DNA of 64,000 nucleotides from Streptosporangium becharense (GTDB lineage Bacteria > Actinomycetota > Actinomycetes > Streptosporangiales > Streptosporangiaceae), in NCBI RefSeq assembly GCF_014204985.1, contig NZ_JACHMP010000001.1:372001-436000 (forward strand). The letters run 5' to 3'. The notes beneath the pieces were generated by a model. It was not told the origin of the DNA. It saw only the letters and a list, made by a program, of their open reading frames with translations, and made no database searches. Of this stretch, positions 50,865-60,462 are shown one piece after another. Made by a program: the position numbers and the translations under genes. Numbering within the stretch: position 1 is the stretch's first letter; the number at the start of each line of letters is the position of its first letter.

Positions 50865-51375
50865 AGGAGAGGGCGTCATGCTCTGGACGGAGCCGGCGGC
50901 CATGATCCCGGGGACGGTCACGGGGCGGACCGACGCCGGCGGAGAACACCGGAGAAAACCGCACCGGAGACACCGCCCGAAAACATCAGACGGGTATCCC
51001 CGTCGGCGCCCGGCCTGTTTCCCGATCATCCGGCCGACCGGGGAGGAAACGACACCGCTGCTTTTTCCGCGTGACGCCCTACGGATACCGCCGAAACGCG
51101 AAACCGATGACCGGCCCGCCGAAAACCTCGCCCCCGGGCAGGTCACCCGGCCGGACCCGGCAGGCGGCGCGGGAAATTCCACCACCGGAATTCAACGGTG
51201 AGAATGCGAAAGACGGCCGCGCACTCTCATCGGAAAGGCACTCGCCGGCGACCCCGACTTCCGGACGCCGTGCGAACGCCGGAGGTTTTATCCCTCTCCT
51301 CTCCCGCACCCGAGAAGGACGGTCCCGTCGTCCTCCGACACGTCCGGCACACCCGTACCGGCCTCACTGCAATGA
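50865..51375. other. Intergenic region, no gene seen
   Basis: About 510 nt between the dhb promoter and the 3' end of the TPR-CHAT gene. Open frames here lack start signals and coding bias, and I see no terminator-like hairpin that I can define. Confidence 0.5.
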
Positions 51376-54300
51376 TCAGATTCCGGTGTGAACGTACGCG
51401 GCCCACAACGAAGGGCTGGCCGCATACCGCTCGCGTAACGCGCGGACGGCCCAGTGCAGGGCGACGGCGGCGTCCCCGGTCCGGGGCGGGCGGGCACCGC
51501 CGCAGGTGAGACGCCCGTAGAAATCCTCGGCCAGGTCGGCGGCGCTCCCGTCGTCGACGGGCCACATCGTACCGATCACCTGCCGGTATCCGGCCAGCTG
51601 GAAGGCACCGGTGATGTGCACGGCCTCGTCGGCCAGCCGCTGGTTGACGCGGGTGGTGCTGCACGCCGACAGGTAGGCCAGTTCCGCGTGGGCGAGGCGG
51701 AGCCCGGAGATCGCGGTGACGGTGAGCGGCCGGGTGACGTGGTCGTGCAGCAGCAACCGGCTGCCGGCGGGGACCTCCCAGTCGCTGAGACCGTGACAGG
51801 CCAGATGCGCGACCCGGTACAGCGGCAGAACCTCCAGCAGGACGTCTCGGGTGGCCCCGGCACCGGTGAGGAGCAGGGAGCCGGGCAACAGCCGCGCCAG
51901 GCGCCCGACCTCGGCGCGGACACCCGGGAGATCGGGGGCGTCGGGGGTGACGGGCATGGCGACGACCACCGCCGCACCCCGGGTCACCTCGGGCGCCGGC
52001 CCGCCGAGGTCGGCGGTACGGCCGCGGCGGGCGTGGGCCAGCGCGCGGACGGTGGAGGTGTAGGAGGAGACGACCCGGTCCAGCGCCGTCGCCGGCCGGC
52101 CGGTCCGCCCGCCGCCGTCGTCGTTGCCGTCTTCCGCGGGAACGTGACGACCGGCGGCGTGCAGAGGCAGGAACACCGCCTCCCCCACCGGACACCACCA
52201 CACCCGCGGCCGGATCCCGGCCTGCCCGGACTCGCGGACACCGCCTCCGGCCTCGGATCCGACGGCACCGGCCTCGGCCCCGGACCCATGGACGCCGCCT
52301 ACGGTCTCGGACTCATGGAGACCGGCCCTCGCCTCGGACTCGCGGACACCGCCTCCGGCCTCGAACGCGGCGGCCAGTTCGGGGCTCTCCAGGATCGGCC
52401 CGGTGATCTCGTCCCACAACCACCCGAGCACCGCGTTCATCTCCCCGTGGGCACCCGGACGCCGCCCCAGCTCCCCACCCTTCGCGTCGGCGACCGCCGC
52501 GAGGAAACGGTTGACCTGGTCGATCACGATGGGACGGGTGAGACGCGGCAGCTCCACCAGGCGTACCGGACGCCCGGCGTCCGCGGTGAGGAGCAGCGCG
52601 TCACATCGATGATCACTGATGTTGACCACGATGATCGGGCCGTCGACGGCCTGCCGCCGCAACCGGTCGACGGACGGCGGCAGCATGAACCGCTCCAGGC
52701 CCTCCATGCTGCGGATCCGGGCCAGCAACTCCTCCCATTCCCGTGCCAGGGACCGCCGTCGCTCGGCGACCTGCCAGATCGCCCCGGGCACGATTCCGTC
52801 CCCCGAGGCGACGTCCCGCGGCCCCGTCCCCGCACCGTCGCCACGCGCCGAGCCGGTGAGGGCACCGAACGGACCGTCCTCGGAGAGGGGATCAGGAGCC
52901 GGACGGTCGGCGGCGTCCAGGGCGTCGCGCAACTGCGTGAACCGCCGGGCCAGCTCCGGAGCGCGCACCCGCAGGTCCGTCAGGTCGCCGTGCGCGGCCA
53001 TGGCCTCTCCCAGCAGTACCCCGCGTGCCTGCTCCAGCAGTTCGACCGCGCGCTCCGGCCGCCCCACCTCGATCGCCGCCGCGGCCGCGTCCGCGGCCAG
53101 CCCGGCCACCTCGCCCAGGCCGTGCTCACGGTCTGCGCGTCTCAACCGGCGAGGAGCCAACCGGGGCAGCAGCGCGATCGCCTCCTCGTAGGCGGCCAGC
53201 GCTTCCGCACCGTCACCCGCCCTCATCAGGGCCTTTCCCCGCCGGTGATGAGCGATGATCCGGACCGTCACGGGAGCGGCCGCCGCCTCCGTCGCCTCGG
53301 CGAGCACCGCCCTGATCTCGGCCGGCACCGCCGGCTCCCCCGAGCGCTCGTGGAGGAGCCGCAGGGTGTCCGCGAGGTTGCACAGGAAAGCGGCACGGCC
53401 CGGATGGCCGGCATCGGTGACGGCGACGGCCCGGCGGTGCGCCTCGACCGCCTCGTCCAGCACCCCCGCCTGGCCGCCCTCCTCGTACCGAAGCCGCAGG
53501 GCGTTCCCCAGGTTGGACAGCAGCCCGCCGTACTCGGCGCGACGCGGGGCGGCGGCGACGGCTCGACGGTGCAGCCCGACCGCCTCGTCCAACACCTCCG
53601 TCCGTCCGGTACGCAGGAACAGCAGGACCAGGGCGTTGGCGAGATTGGACAGGTAGAGCGGGCTGTCGGGCTCGCCGGGGGCGGCGGCGACCGCCTCGCG
53701 TCCCGCCCTGACGGCCTCGTCGAGCGCCTCCGCCCGCCCGCTGCGCTCATACGACGAGCGCAGCGCGTTCCCGAGGTTGGACAGGTACGCGGCCCGGTGG
53801 GACGTCTCGGAGGAGGCCGCGACCGCCGCGCGGTACATCACGACGGCCTCGTCGAGCGCCTCCGTCTGACCGGTCCGCTCGAACAGGGCACAGAGGTTCC
53901 GTCCGAAGCCGGAGAGGTAGAAGGCGCGGTTGGGGTTGCCGGCCGTGGCGGCGGCGGCCTCCCTGTCCACGTCGAGGGCTTCGTCCAGCATGTCGTCCCG
54001 GCCGGTCCGCTCGGCCAGGGCGTGCAGGGCGAGACCGAGGCTGAACAACCGCACCGCGCGCTTGGGATCGCCGGAAGGGGTGGCGGCGACCGCCTCGCGG
54101 TGCAGCCCGACGGCCTCGTCGAGCGCCTCCGTCCGACCGGTGCGCTCATACAGCAGCCGCAGGGACAACCCGAGGTTGGACAGGTTCATGGCCCGGCCGG
54201 GATCGCCCGGGGCGAGGGCCGCGAGCGCCAGCCGCCCCACCTCCACCGCCTCGTCCAGAACCTCACCCCACCCGGTGCGCTCATACGACAACCGCAGGGA

Positions 54301-54963
54301 CAGCCCGAGCTCGGACAGGTTCACGGCCCGGCCGGGATCGCCCGGGGCGAGGGCCGCGAGCGCCAGCCGCCCCACCTCCACCGCCTCGTCCAGAACCTCA
54401 CCCCACCCGGTGCGCTCATACAGCAACCGCAGGGCCGACCCGAGGAGGAGCAGGCGGGTTCCCCACTCGGACGAGTCGGGGGCGGTGGCGGTCACCGCCT
54501 CCCGGTACACCGTGACGACTTCGTGCAGCGTCTCCTCCCGCCCGGTCCGCTCGAACAGGGTGTGAAGGGCCGCGCCGAGGGTGAAGAGCCGCACGGCGCG
54601 TTCGGAGTCATCGGGACCGGTGGCGTCCACCGCCCGCCGGAGCACCGCGACGGCCTCCCCGAGCGGATCCGCCCGCCCGCCGTGCCCGCTGAGAATCTGC
54701 AGGGCGAATCCGAGACCGAACAGGAAACGCGCGCGGCCGGGATGGCCGGGAGCGAGGGCGGCGACCGCCTGCCGGTACAGCTCGACGGCCTCGCGCAGCG
54801 GCTCGGCCCGCCCGGTGTGCACGGACGCCGCCCTCAGCACCTCGGCGAGGTCGAACAGGAACATGGCCCGCTCGGGACGCCCCAGGGGGATCTCGGCCAG
54901 CAGCCGTCGAAACAGGTGCGCGCTGGCGTTCAGCTTCTCCAGGGGGACCTGTCCGTCAGTCAT
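51376..54963 (-). CDS. TPR-CHAT protease
   Basis: ATG at 54963, giving 1195 residues. Residues about 15-640 are tandem tetratricopeptide-type repeats of about 43 residues (pattern LDEAV..HR.AVAA.P....RA..L.NLG.ALR..YERTG). Residues about 860-1195 form a CHAT caspase-like peptidase, with catalytic His in VAHLACHGLSDWE near 1055 and Cys in AYLSACSTTRVNQ near 1100, followed by GAFQLAGYRQVIGTMWPVDD. CHAT proteases act in bacterial conflict systems, for example the Craspase TPR-CHAT, where TPRs sense a partner. Both catalytic residues are intact. It is divergent from the small Cys-containing protein and the membrane protein across a 206-nt promoter region, suggesting one system. Confidence 0.9.
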   Translation of the reverse strand: MTDGQVPLEKLNASAHLFRRLLAEIPLGRPERAMFLFDLAEVLRAASVHTGRAEPLREAVELYRQAVAALAPGHPGRARFLFGLGFALQILSGHGGRADPLGEAVAVLRRAVDATGPDDSERAVRLFTLGAALHTLFERTGREETLHEVVTVYREAVTATAPDSSEWGTRLLLLGSALRLLYERTGWGEVLDEAVEVGRLALAALAPGDPGRAVNLSELGLSLRLSYERTGWGEVLDEAVEVGRLALAALAPGDPGRAMNLSNLGLSLRLLYERTGRTEALDEAVGLHREAVAATPSGDPKRAVRLFSLGLALHALAERTGRDDMLDEALDVDREAAAATAGNPNRAFYLSGFGRNLCALFERTGQTEALDEAVVMYRAAVAASSETSHRAAYLSNLGNALRSSYERSGRAEALDEAVRAGREAVAAAPGEPDSPLYLSNLANALVLLFLRTGRTEVLDEAVGLHRRAVAAAPRRAEYGGLLSNLGNALRLRYEEGGQAGVLDEAVEAHRRAVAVTDAGHPGRAAFLCNLADTLRLLHERSGEPAVPAEIRAVLAEATEAAAAPVTVRIIAHHRRGKALMRAGDGAEALAAYEEAIALLPRLAPRRLRRADREHGLGEVAGLAADAAAAAIEVGRPERAVELLEQARGVLLGEAMAAHGDLTDLRVRAPELARRFTQLRDALDAADRPAPDPLSEDGPFGALTGSARGDGAGTGPRDVASGDGIVPGAIWQVAERRRSLAREWEELLARIRSMEGLERFMLPPSVDRLRRQAVDGPIIVVNISDHRCDALLLTADAGRPVRLVELPRLTRPIVIDQVNRFLAAVADAKGGELGRRPGAHGEMNAVLGWLWDEITGPILESPELAAAFEAGGGVRESEARAGLHESETVGGVHGSGAEAGAVGSEAGGGVRESGQAGIRPRVWWCPVGEAVFLPLHAAGRHVPAEDGNDDGGGRTGRPATALDRVVSSYTSTVRALAHARRGRTADLGGPAPEVTRGAAVVVAMPVTPDAPDLPGVRAEVGRLARLLPGSLLLTGAGATRDVLLEVLPLYRVAHLACHGLSDWEVPAGSRLLLHDHVTRPLTVTAISGLRLAHAELAYLSACSTTRVNQRLADEAVHITGAFQLAGYRQVIGTMWPVDDGSAADLAEDFYGRLTCGGARPPRTGDAAVALHWAVRALRERYAASPSLWAAYVHTGI

Positions 54964-55169
54964 CTCCGCCCCCGCCACGATCGCTGATCGACGACGAACC
55001 GTGCCCGGCGACCCGCCCCCACGACCGGGCGGCGACGGAACCGCGTCGGCCACCGCGCACCTGGTCGATCGGACGACGCCGATCTACACTCCCTGTGATC
55101 AAAACCCCGCAGAAAAGCAATCTCAGTGTTCCAGAAGGCAGCCATGACGGGGACGGAAGGAAGAAAAAG

Positions 55170-55553
55170 GTGACCGACACGGCGGACCGGATCAAACGCC
55201 TGTGCGTCCTCCTCGAGGAGGACGACATATGGGACTACACCGAAGAAGCGGGGGCAGGCCACATACTGCGCCAGATCGTCACCGCGATCGGGACCGGCGC
55301 ACCGGACGACACCCTGCGCCGACGACTGGACGCGATCGACGACGCCATGGCCGCCGCGGGATTCGGCACGGTCACCCGGTCCGCGCGCGTCTTCCGGCCC
55401 CTCCCCCACGCGCGGGGACACCCGGTCGTCCACGCCTGGGTATGCCCGGCCCGTGTTCCCTGTGCCCGCGCGGAAACCCACGCCGGCCGAGGAGGACCAC
55501 CGGTGTGCGCGGCGACCGGGCAACCGCTGGCCCTGGTCCGGTTACCCACATGA
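55170..55553 (+). CDS. Small protein with C-terminal cysteine cluster, linked to TPR-CHAT
   Basis: GTG at 55170 after GGAAGGAAG; 127 residues. The N-terminal half is helical and acidic (DRIKRLCVLLEEDDIWDYTE ... LRRRLDAIDDAMAAAGFG). The last 40 residues contain CPARVPC and PPVCAATGQPL, three Cys that with nearby His could bind zinc. Its stop overlaps the start of the next gene (ATGA), so the two are coupled. I do not recognise a named family with certainty. The arrangement resembles small associated proteins of actinobacterial caspase/TPR conflict loci described by comparative genomics; that link is tentative. Confidence 0.6.
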   Translation: MTDTADRIKRLCVLLEEDDIWDYTEEAGAGHILRQIVTAIGTGAPDDTLRRRLDAIDDAMAAAGFGTVTRSARVFRPLPHARGHPVVHAWVCPARVPCARAETHAGRGGPPVCAATGQPLALVRLPT

Positions 55554-56530
55554 ACGTCTTCCTCAGCGAACTGGGCAAGAAACTCGCCGAACGCTGGCTG
55601 ACGCTGCTGGTGCTGCCCGGTCTGATCTATCTGACCTGCGCGGCGATCGCCCTCACCCTGGGGCAGCGCAACGCCCTGAACCCCGCCGCGCTGGGGGACG
55701 CCGTCAACCGGCTGGCCGCCCAGCCCTCCATGGCCACACCCGGTGCGCTCGTCCTGCTCGTCGCCGGCGTCCTGGCCGCCGCGGCGGCGGCCGGACTCGC
55801 CGCCGCCGGCCTGGGACGGCTCACCGAGCGGGTCTGGAACGCCGAAGGACGGCACCGGATCATCCGCCCGCTGACCGGAATCCGGCGGAAACGCTGGGAC
55901 AGGGCCGACGACCGCGTCCGCGAACAGATCAGGTCCGCCGCCGCGGCGGCCCGCGACCACGCCCGCTCCGGCACCCCCGCCCCGCCCGCCGCACAGGTGG
56001 CGGCCCTGATCGCCGCCCGGCAGGAGATCGGGCTGACCCGCCCGCAACGGCCCACCTGGATCGCCGACCGGCTCCGCGCCGCCGACCAGCGCGTTCACGA
56101 GGCATACGACCTGGACCTGACCGGTGCGTGGCCCCGCCTCTGGCTCGTCATCCCCGACACCGCCCGCGCCGAACTGGGCACCGCCCATGAGGCCTACGCC
56201 TCGGCGGCGCGCCTGACCGGCTGGGCGGTGCTGTACCTGCCGCTGACCGCATGGTGGTGGCCCGCCCTGCCGATCACCGTCACCGTGGCCGCCGTCGCCT
56301 GGCGGCGCGGCCGGTCCAGTGCCGGCACGCTGTCCGACCTGATCGAGGCCACCGTGGACCTGTACGGCCGGGACCTGGCCCTGCAACTCGGCCTCTCCTG
56401 CGAGGGGCCGCTGTCGCGGCGGACCGGCCTGGCCATCACCGCCACCGTCCGCAAGGATCCCGAGACCCGCCACTCCGCCATCGGAACGGATCTTCCCGGG
56501 CCGGCGTCCGAGGCGGGGCCGCTGTCCTGA
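55550..56530 (+). CDS. Membrane protein coupled to the CHAT locus
   Basis: ATG at 55550 overlaps the preceding stop; 326 residues. The N-terminus FLSELGKKLAERWLTLLVLPG leads into membrane segments at about 15-40 and 65-92. A basic cytoplasmic helical region follows (about 100-205), then a further segment pair near 215-260 and a soluble tail of about 65 residues. No enzymatic motif is evident. With its partner and the divergent TPR-CHAT gene it could be the membrane-targeted effector or anchor of a CHAT-controlled response. That role is inferred from context. Confidence 0.65.
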   Translation: MNVFLSELGKKLAERWLTLLVLPGLIYLTCAAIALTLGQRNALNPAALGDAVNRLAAQPSMATPGALVLLVAGVLAAAAAAGLAAAGLGRLTERVWNAEGRHRIIRPLTGIRRKRWDRADDRVREQIRSAAAAARDHARSGTPAPPAAQVAALIAARQEIGLTRPQRPTWIADRLRAADQRVHEAYDLDLTGAWPRLWLVIPDTARAELGTAHEAYASAARLTGWAVLYLPLTAWWWPALPITVTVAAVAWRRGRSSAGTLSDLIEATVDLYGRDLALQLGLSCEGPLSRRTGLAITATVRKDPETRHSAIGTDLPGPASEAGPLS

Positions 56531-56592
56531 CGTGAACCGGGTTCGCCACGCCGGCCGGGCGTGTCCGAGGAGTCGCGGCCGGCGCCGATCGC

Positions 56593-58270
56593 ATGATGAT
56601 GGGTGTGGATGCGCGCCGGTTTCGGGCAGCGGACGTGGTGCCGCTCGTCGACCAGTTACGCTGCTGTTCGGCGCGCCGGGTGCGCGCGGACATCGTGGCC
56701 GCCTTCGCGACCGCGGCGACCCTGCTGCCGCAGGGACTCGCGTACGGCACCCTGGCCGGGCTGCCGCCGGTCACCGGGCTGTACACCGCCCTGGGCGCCG
56801 CGACGGTGTTCGCCCTGCTGACCGGCACGCGATTCGTGGCGGTGGGCCCCTCCTCAGCACTGGCCCTGCTGACGTTCACCGTGGTGCAGGACCGGGCGGG
56901 CGGTGGCGCTGGCGGCGGCCCTGTCACTCCTGGTGGGCGTCTGCTGTCTGCTGATGGCCGCGCTGCCGTTGCAGGGCGTCGCCGATTTCCTGTCCGCGCC
57001 GGTGATGCTCGGCTACCTGGCCGGCGTGGGCATCGAGATCCTCGCCGGGCAGGTGAGTCCGCTGCTGGGCATCCCGGCGCCCGTTCCCGATCCGCTCGGC
57101 AAGCTCTGGTACGCCCTCACCCACCTGGGGCAGGCCGGGACGCCGGCCGCGACGACGGGCCTGGCCGCGCTGGCCACACTCGTCGTGCTCAGGCGCTGTC
57201 TGCCCGGCCTGCCCGCCGGACTGGTGGTCTGCGTGCTGGGCATAACGGTCTCGGCGGCGGTGGGGCTGGCCGGCCGGGGCGTGGCGGTGGTCGGCCCGGC
57301 GGTCGGCGGCCTGCCCATGCTCGCCTGGCCCGGGGTGAACGTGGCGGACCTGTGGGCGCTGCTCCTGCCGGCGGCGGGTATGGCGTTGATCGCCTCGGTC
57401 GAGACCGTCAGCGCCGTTCGCCAGACGGGAACCGACATCGGCGGCCGATTCTCCCTTGACCGGGAGACCACCGCCCTGGGCGGGGCGAGCCTGGCCGCGG
57501 GCATGCTGAGCGGGTTTCCGCCGATGGCCAGCACCAGCCGCACCCTGTCAGCGCGCGGTGCCGGCGCGCAGTCCCAGCTCTTCCAGCTCGTCGCCGCCGG
57601 CATCGTGCTGTTCGTCCTGTTCACCGGCGGACCGCTGGTCGCGCTGCTGCCGATTCCGGTGCTGGCCGCCGTCGTGATGATGGGCGTTCCCAGGCTCATC
57701 GACGTCACCGGCCTGCTGCGGCTGTGGCGGGGCTGGCGCGCGGAGAGCATGATCGCACTCGTGGCCGTCGTCGGCGTGCTGGCGCTCGGCGTGCTGCGCG
57801 GCCTGCTCATCGCGGTGATCCTCTCTGCGGGCCAGCTGATCCGCCGCGCCGCCCGCCCGCATGAGAGCCTGATCGTCGTCGTCGATGACGATCAACCTCC
57901 CCGGGATCTCGGCGAAGACGCGTCTCCCCACCCGGACATCCTCATCTACCGGGTCGACGCACCGCTGTTCTTCGCCAACGCCGGACGGATCCGGCAGCGA
58001 ATCCTGACCCTGGTGACCGCCCGCGAGCCGTATCCGCGAGGTGTGATCCTGGATGCGGAGGCGGTGTTCTACGTGGACGCCACCGCCGCCGACGCCCTGG
58101 CCCAGCTCACGGCCGACCTGCGGGCCCTGGGCTGCCGGCTGGTACTGGCCCGCGTCCACGAGCCCGTTCTGGCGGTGTTGCGCGCCAACCCCTACCACGA
58201 CGGCGCCACCCGGAACCTGCCGGTGTTTCCCGGAGTCCGGCAGGCCTTCACCGCCATGCGAGAACCGTGA
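56593..58270 (+). pseudogene. Frameshifted SulP-family anion transporter
   Basis: Frame one (from ATG 56593) encodes the SulP N-terminus (DIVAAFATAATLLPQGLAYG, LPPVTGLYTALGAA) to about residue 103. The coding signal then jumps to the +1 frame near 56893-56903 (VALAAALSLLVG) and continues with the transmembrane core (FLSAPVMLGYLAGVGIEILA, GGFSLDRE-like region, FPPMASTSRTLSARGAGAQS) and the C-terminal STAS domain (LILDAEAVFYVDATAADAL-type) to TGA 58268-58270. A G-rich run at the junction suggests one extra base or a small deletion. Either the gene is inactive or the read has an error. Family assignment is secure: a sulfate/bicarbonate-type transporter. Confidence 0.82.
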
Positions 58271-58411
58271 ACACGCGCGAGACCGCTCCCGGCGTCGCCG
58301 TTCGGCCGGGCCGGGGCGACGGGCACACGGGGTCACCGGAAAGGCGGCAACAGGAAGGTCTGACATATCAGATGCCGCTCAGATGCCGCACCGGCGTCGA
58401 TCTCCTGCGGA

Positions 58412-58457
58412 GCGTGCTCAGGCGCGGCCCGGACGTCCGGGCCGCGCCTGAGCACGC
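58412..58457. terminator. 21-bp bidirectional hairpin terminator
   Basis: Arms 58412-58432 and 58437-58457 are perfect inverted repeats (GCGTGCTCAGGCGCGGCCCG...) around ACGT. It sits between the convergent SulP gene and the HAD gene, and so should terminate both transcripts. Confidence 0.85.
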
Positions 58458-58516
58458 CACGCCGGGCGACAGCCGGTGATCCGGGGCGGCGCTGCCGGCT
58501 GCCGCCGCGTTCCAGG

Positions 58517-59431
58517 TCAGCGGGGGAAGACGGTTTCCCAGTCGTCGGCCATGCTGACGACGCACCAGCCCAGGCGGGAGGCGATCTCGGTGACGGGCTC
58601 GGTCTCGCTCAGGGTCTGGGCCTTGCCGGCGTAGGAGTACTCGCGTCCGGCGTCGTCGTGATCGACCAGCAGCGCCAGGCTCGGCCGGTCGGCGGCGGTG
58701 GCCCATTCGAGCATCTCGCGGTCACCGCCGGAGTTCCCCGCGGCCAGGATCGGGCGTCGCCCGAGCTGGGTCTGGATGTTGGCGACCTTGGCCGGTCCCT
58801 CGTTGGCGGCGCCGAGGATGTGCCCGGTGCGGCGGAGCCCCGGACGCCCGCCCGGGTCCCGTGCGAAGTCGTAGGCGATGAGCGTGCCGACCACCAGTTC
58901 GGCGGGCACGCCGTAGAGGTCGTCGCTGACGGCGCGGACGAACTCGGTTCCGCCTCCGGTCACGATGCCGACGGTGAAGTCCAGCCGGCGGAGTTCGGCG
59001 ATCAGCTCCAGCATGGGCCGGTACACGGTCGTGCTCATCGGCCGGCCGAGCGCGGCGTGGGTCGCCGTCGCCATGAAGGCCCGGACCTCGGCGGTGAACT
59101 CCTCGGGGGTGAAGCCCTCGAACAGTCCGGCGAGCGCGAGCGCGACGCGTTGCAGGCCGAGCGCGCCGACCTGCTCCGGATCACCGCTGAGAACCGCGGC
59201 GAACTCGGGCCGTCCACCGACCGGCGGGTCGTCCGCGGCTCGCCGGCGCAGGGCGTCCAGGAAGAACTCGAACTGGACGTACGTCGGCCGCTCGCACCAC
59301 AACGTGCCGTCGTTGTCGAAGTAGGCCACCCGATCGGCCTTCGGCACGGAACGGGCGGCGTCGAGGAACCCCAGGAGCGTGTCCCGGGTCATGCCCGGCC
59401 GCCACGACGGCAGCGGGATCCCCGCGGTCAC
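58517..59431 (-). CDS. HAD-family hydrolase (phosphoserine-phosphatase-like)
   Basis: GTG at 59431 overlaps the FGE stop (GTGA); 304 residues. HAD motif I VAYFDNDGTLWCERP has DxD replaced by DND, matching the FDNDGTLW subfamily. Motif II is in IVTGGGTEFVR, motif III/IV in ILAAGNSGGDREMLEWA. Bacterial FDNDGTLW proteins often sit beside sulfatase/FGE genes. It is probably a cytoplasmic or periplasmic phosphatase; no signal peptide is seen. It is the third gene of the sulfatase operon. Confidence 0.83.
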   Translation of the reverse strand: MTAGIPLPSWRPGMTRDTLLGFLDAARSVPKADRVAYFDNDGTLWCERPTYVQFEFFLDALRRRAADDPPVGGRPEFAAVLSGDPEQVGALGLQRVALALAGLFEGFTPEEFTAEVRAFMATATHAALGRPMSTTVYRPMLELIAELRRLDFTVGIVTGGGTEFVRAVSDDLYGVPAELVVGTLIAYDFARDPGGRPGLRRTGHILGAANEGPAKVANIQTQLGRRPILAAGNSGGDREMLEWATAADRPSLALLVDHDDAGREYSYAGKAQTLSETEPVTEIASRLGWCVVSMADDWETVFPR

Positions 59432-60462
59432 GACGCGGTGTCTTCCGCGCGTCCGGACGCCGGGGAGTCCCGGACGCAGCGGAAGCCGATGTGGCTCATA
59501 CCGGTGTCGATCATCTGCGGCCGGCGGGCGGCGGGCCGGTACCGCAGGCAGTAGGTGTCGGCGCACAGGTACGATCCGCCCTTGATCACCTTGCGGGGGA
59601 CGCGGAACCAGGGCTGTCGCGTGTCGTAGCTGGCGTCGACGTCGCCGCCGCGGGGGTTGCGCGGGACGCAGCACGGCGACGCGGCCCGGCCGGGATGCCG
59701 CTCGGTCCACCAATCGCCGGTCCATTCCCAGACGTTGCCCGCCATGTCGAACAACCCGTAGCCGTTCGGCGGGAACGAGCCGACCGGCGCGGTCCCCGAC
59801 CAGCCGGACTCGCCCATCGAGCGCCAGGGGAAGTCGTCCCCGTCCCAGGTGTTGGCCATGACGCGGCCCCCCGGGCGGGGCTCGTCGCCCCAGGTGAACG
59901 CGGCGCCCTCAAGGCCGCCGCGGGCGGCGTACTCCCACTGCGCCTCGGTCGGCAGCGCGGCACCGGCCCAGGTCGCATAGGCGACGGCGTCCTCGTAGGC
60001 GACGTGGACCACCGGATGGTCGAGGCGGCCGTCGACGCTGGAACCGCTCCCCTCGGGGGAGCGCCAGTACGCGCCCGGCGTCCATCTCCACCACAGGCTG
60101 AGATGCCGGAGGTCGACCGGGCCGGACGTCGGCGTGAACACCATCGACCCGGGCACCAGGCTCTCCGGGGGCACGCCCGGGAACTCGGCCGGGTCCGGCG
60201 GCCGCTCGGCCACGGTGACGTAGCCGGTCGCCGCGACGAACGCGGCGAAGCGACGGTTGGTGACGGCGACCGGGTCGATGGCGAAGGCGTCGACCCGTAC
60301 CTCGTGAGCCGGCGCCTCCTCGGGATGGTGCTCGTCGGAGCCCATCGTGAAGACGCCGCCGTCGAGGTGGACCGGGCCACCGGCCCCGCGGGGCGACCCC
60401 GCGGGCCGGGACGTGCGCGGCGTCCGCGACCCGTGGTCGCCGGCGCGCGCGACGCCGCTCAC
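59428..60462 (-). CDS. Formylglycine-generating enzyme (sulfatase maturase)
   Basis: GTG at 60462 overlaps the sulfatase stop; 344 residues. FGE-sulfatase fold: VHLDGGVFTMGSDEHHPEEA, VTNRRFAAFVAATGY, RLPTEAQWEYAARGG-type ALPTEAQWEYAARGG, NGYGLFDMAGNVWEWTGDWW, and GGSYLCADTYCLRYRPAAR. The two Cys in the last motif (near 297 and 302) are the copper-binding pair of true FGEs. It converts the sulfatase Cys to formylglycine. Directly coupled to its substrate sulfatase gene. Confidence 0.93.
   Translation of the reverse strand: MSGVARAGDHGSRTPRTSRPAGSPRGAGGPVHLDGGVFTMGSDEHHPEEAPAHEVRVDAFAIDPVAVTNRRFAAFVAATGYVTVAERPPDPAEFPGVPPESLVPGSMVFTPTSGPVDLRHLSLWWRWTPGAYWRSPEGSGSSVDGRLDHPVVHVAYEDAVAYATWAGAALPTEAQWEYAARGGLEGAAFTWGDEPRPGGRVMANTWDGDDFPWRSMGESGWSGTAPVGSFPPNGYGLFDMAGNVWEWTGDWWTERHPGRAASPCCVPRNPRGGDVDASYDTRQPWFRVPRKVIKGGSYLCADTYCLRYRPAARRPQMIDTGMSHIGFRCVRDSPASGRAEDTAS

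Noticed and set aside
51454..54987. 1177-codon plus-strand frame over the TPR-CHAT gene
   Set aside because: Antisense of TPR repeats; the minus strand carries the TPR periodicity and the CHAT catalytic residues.
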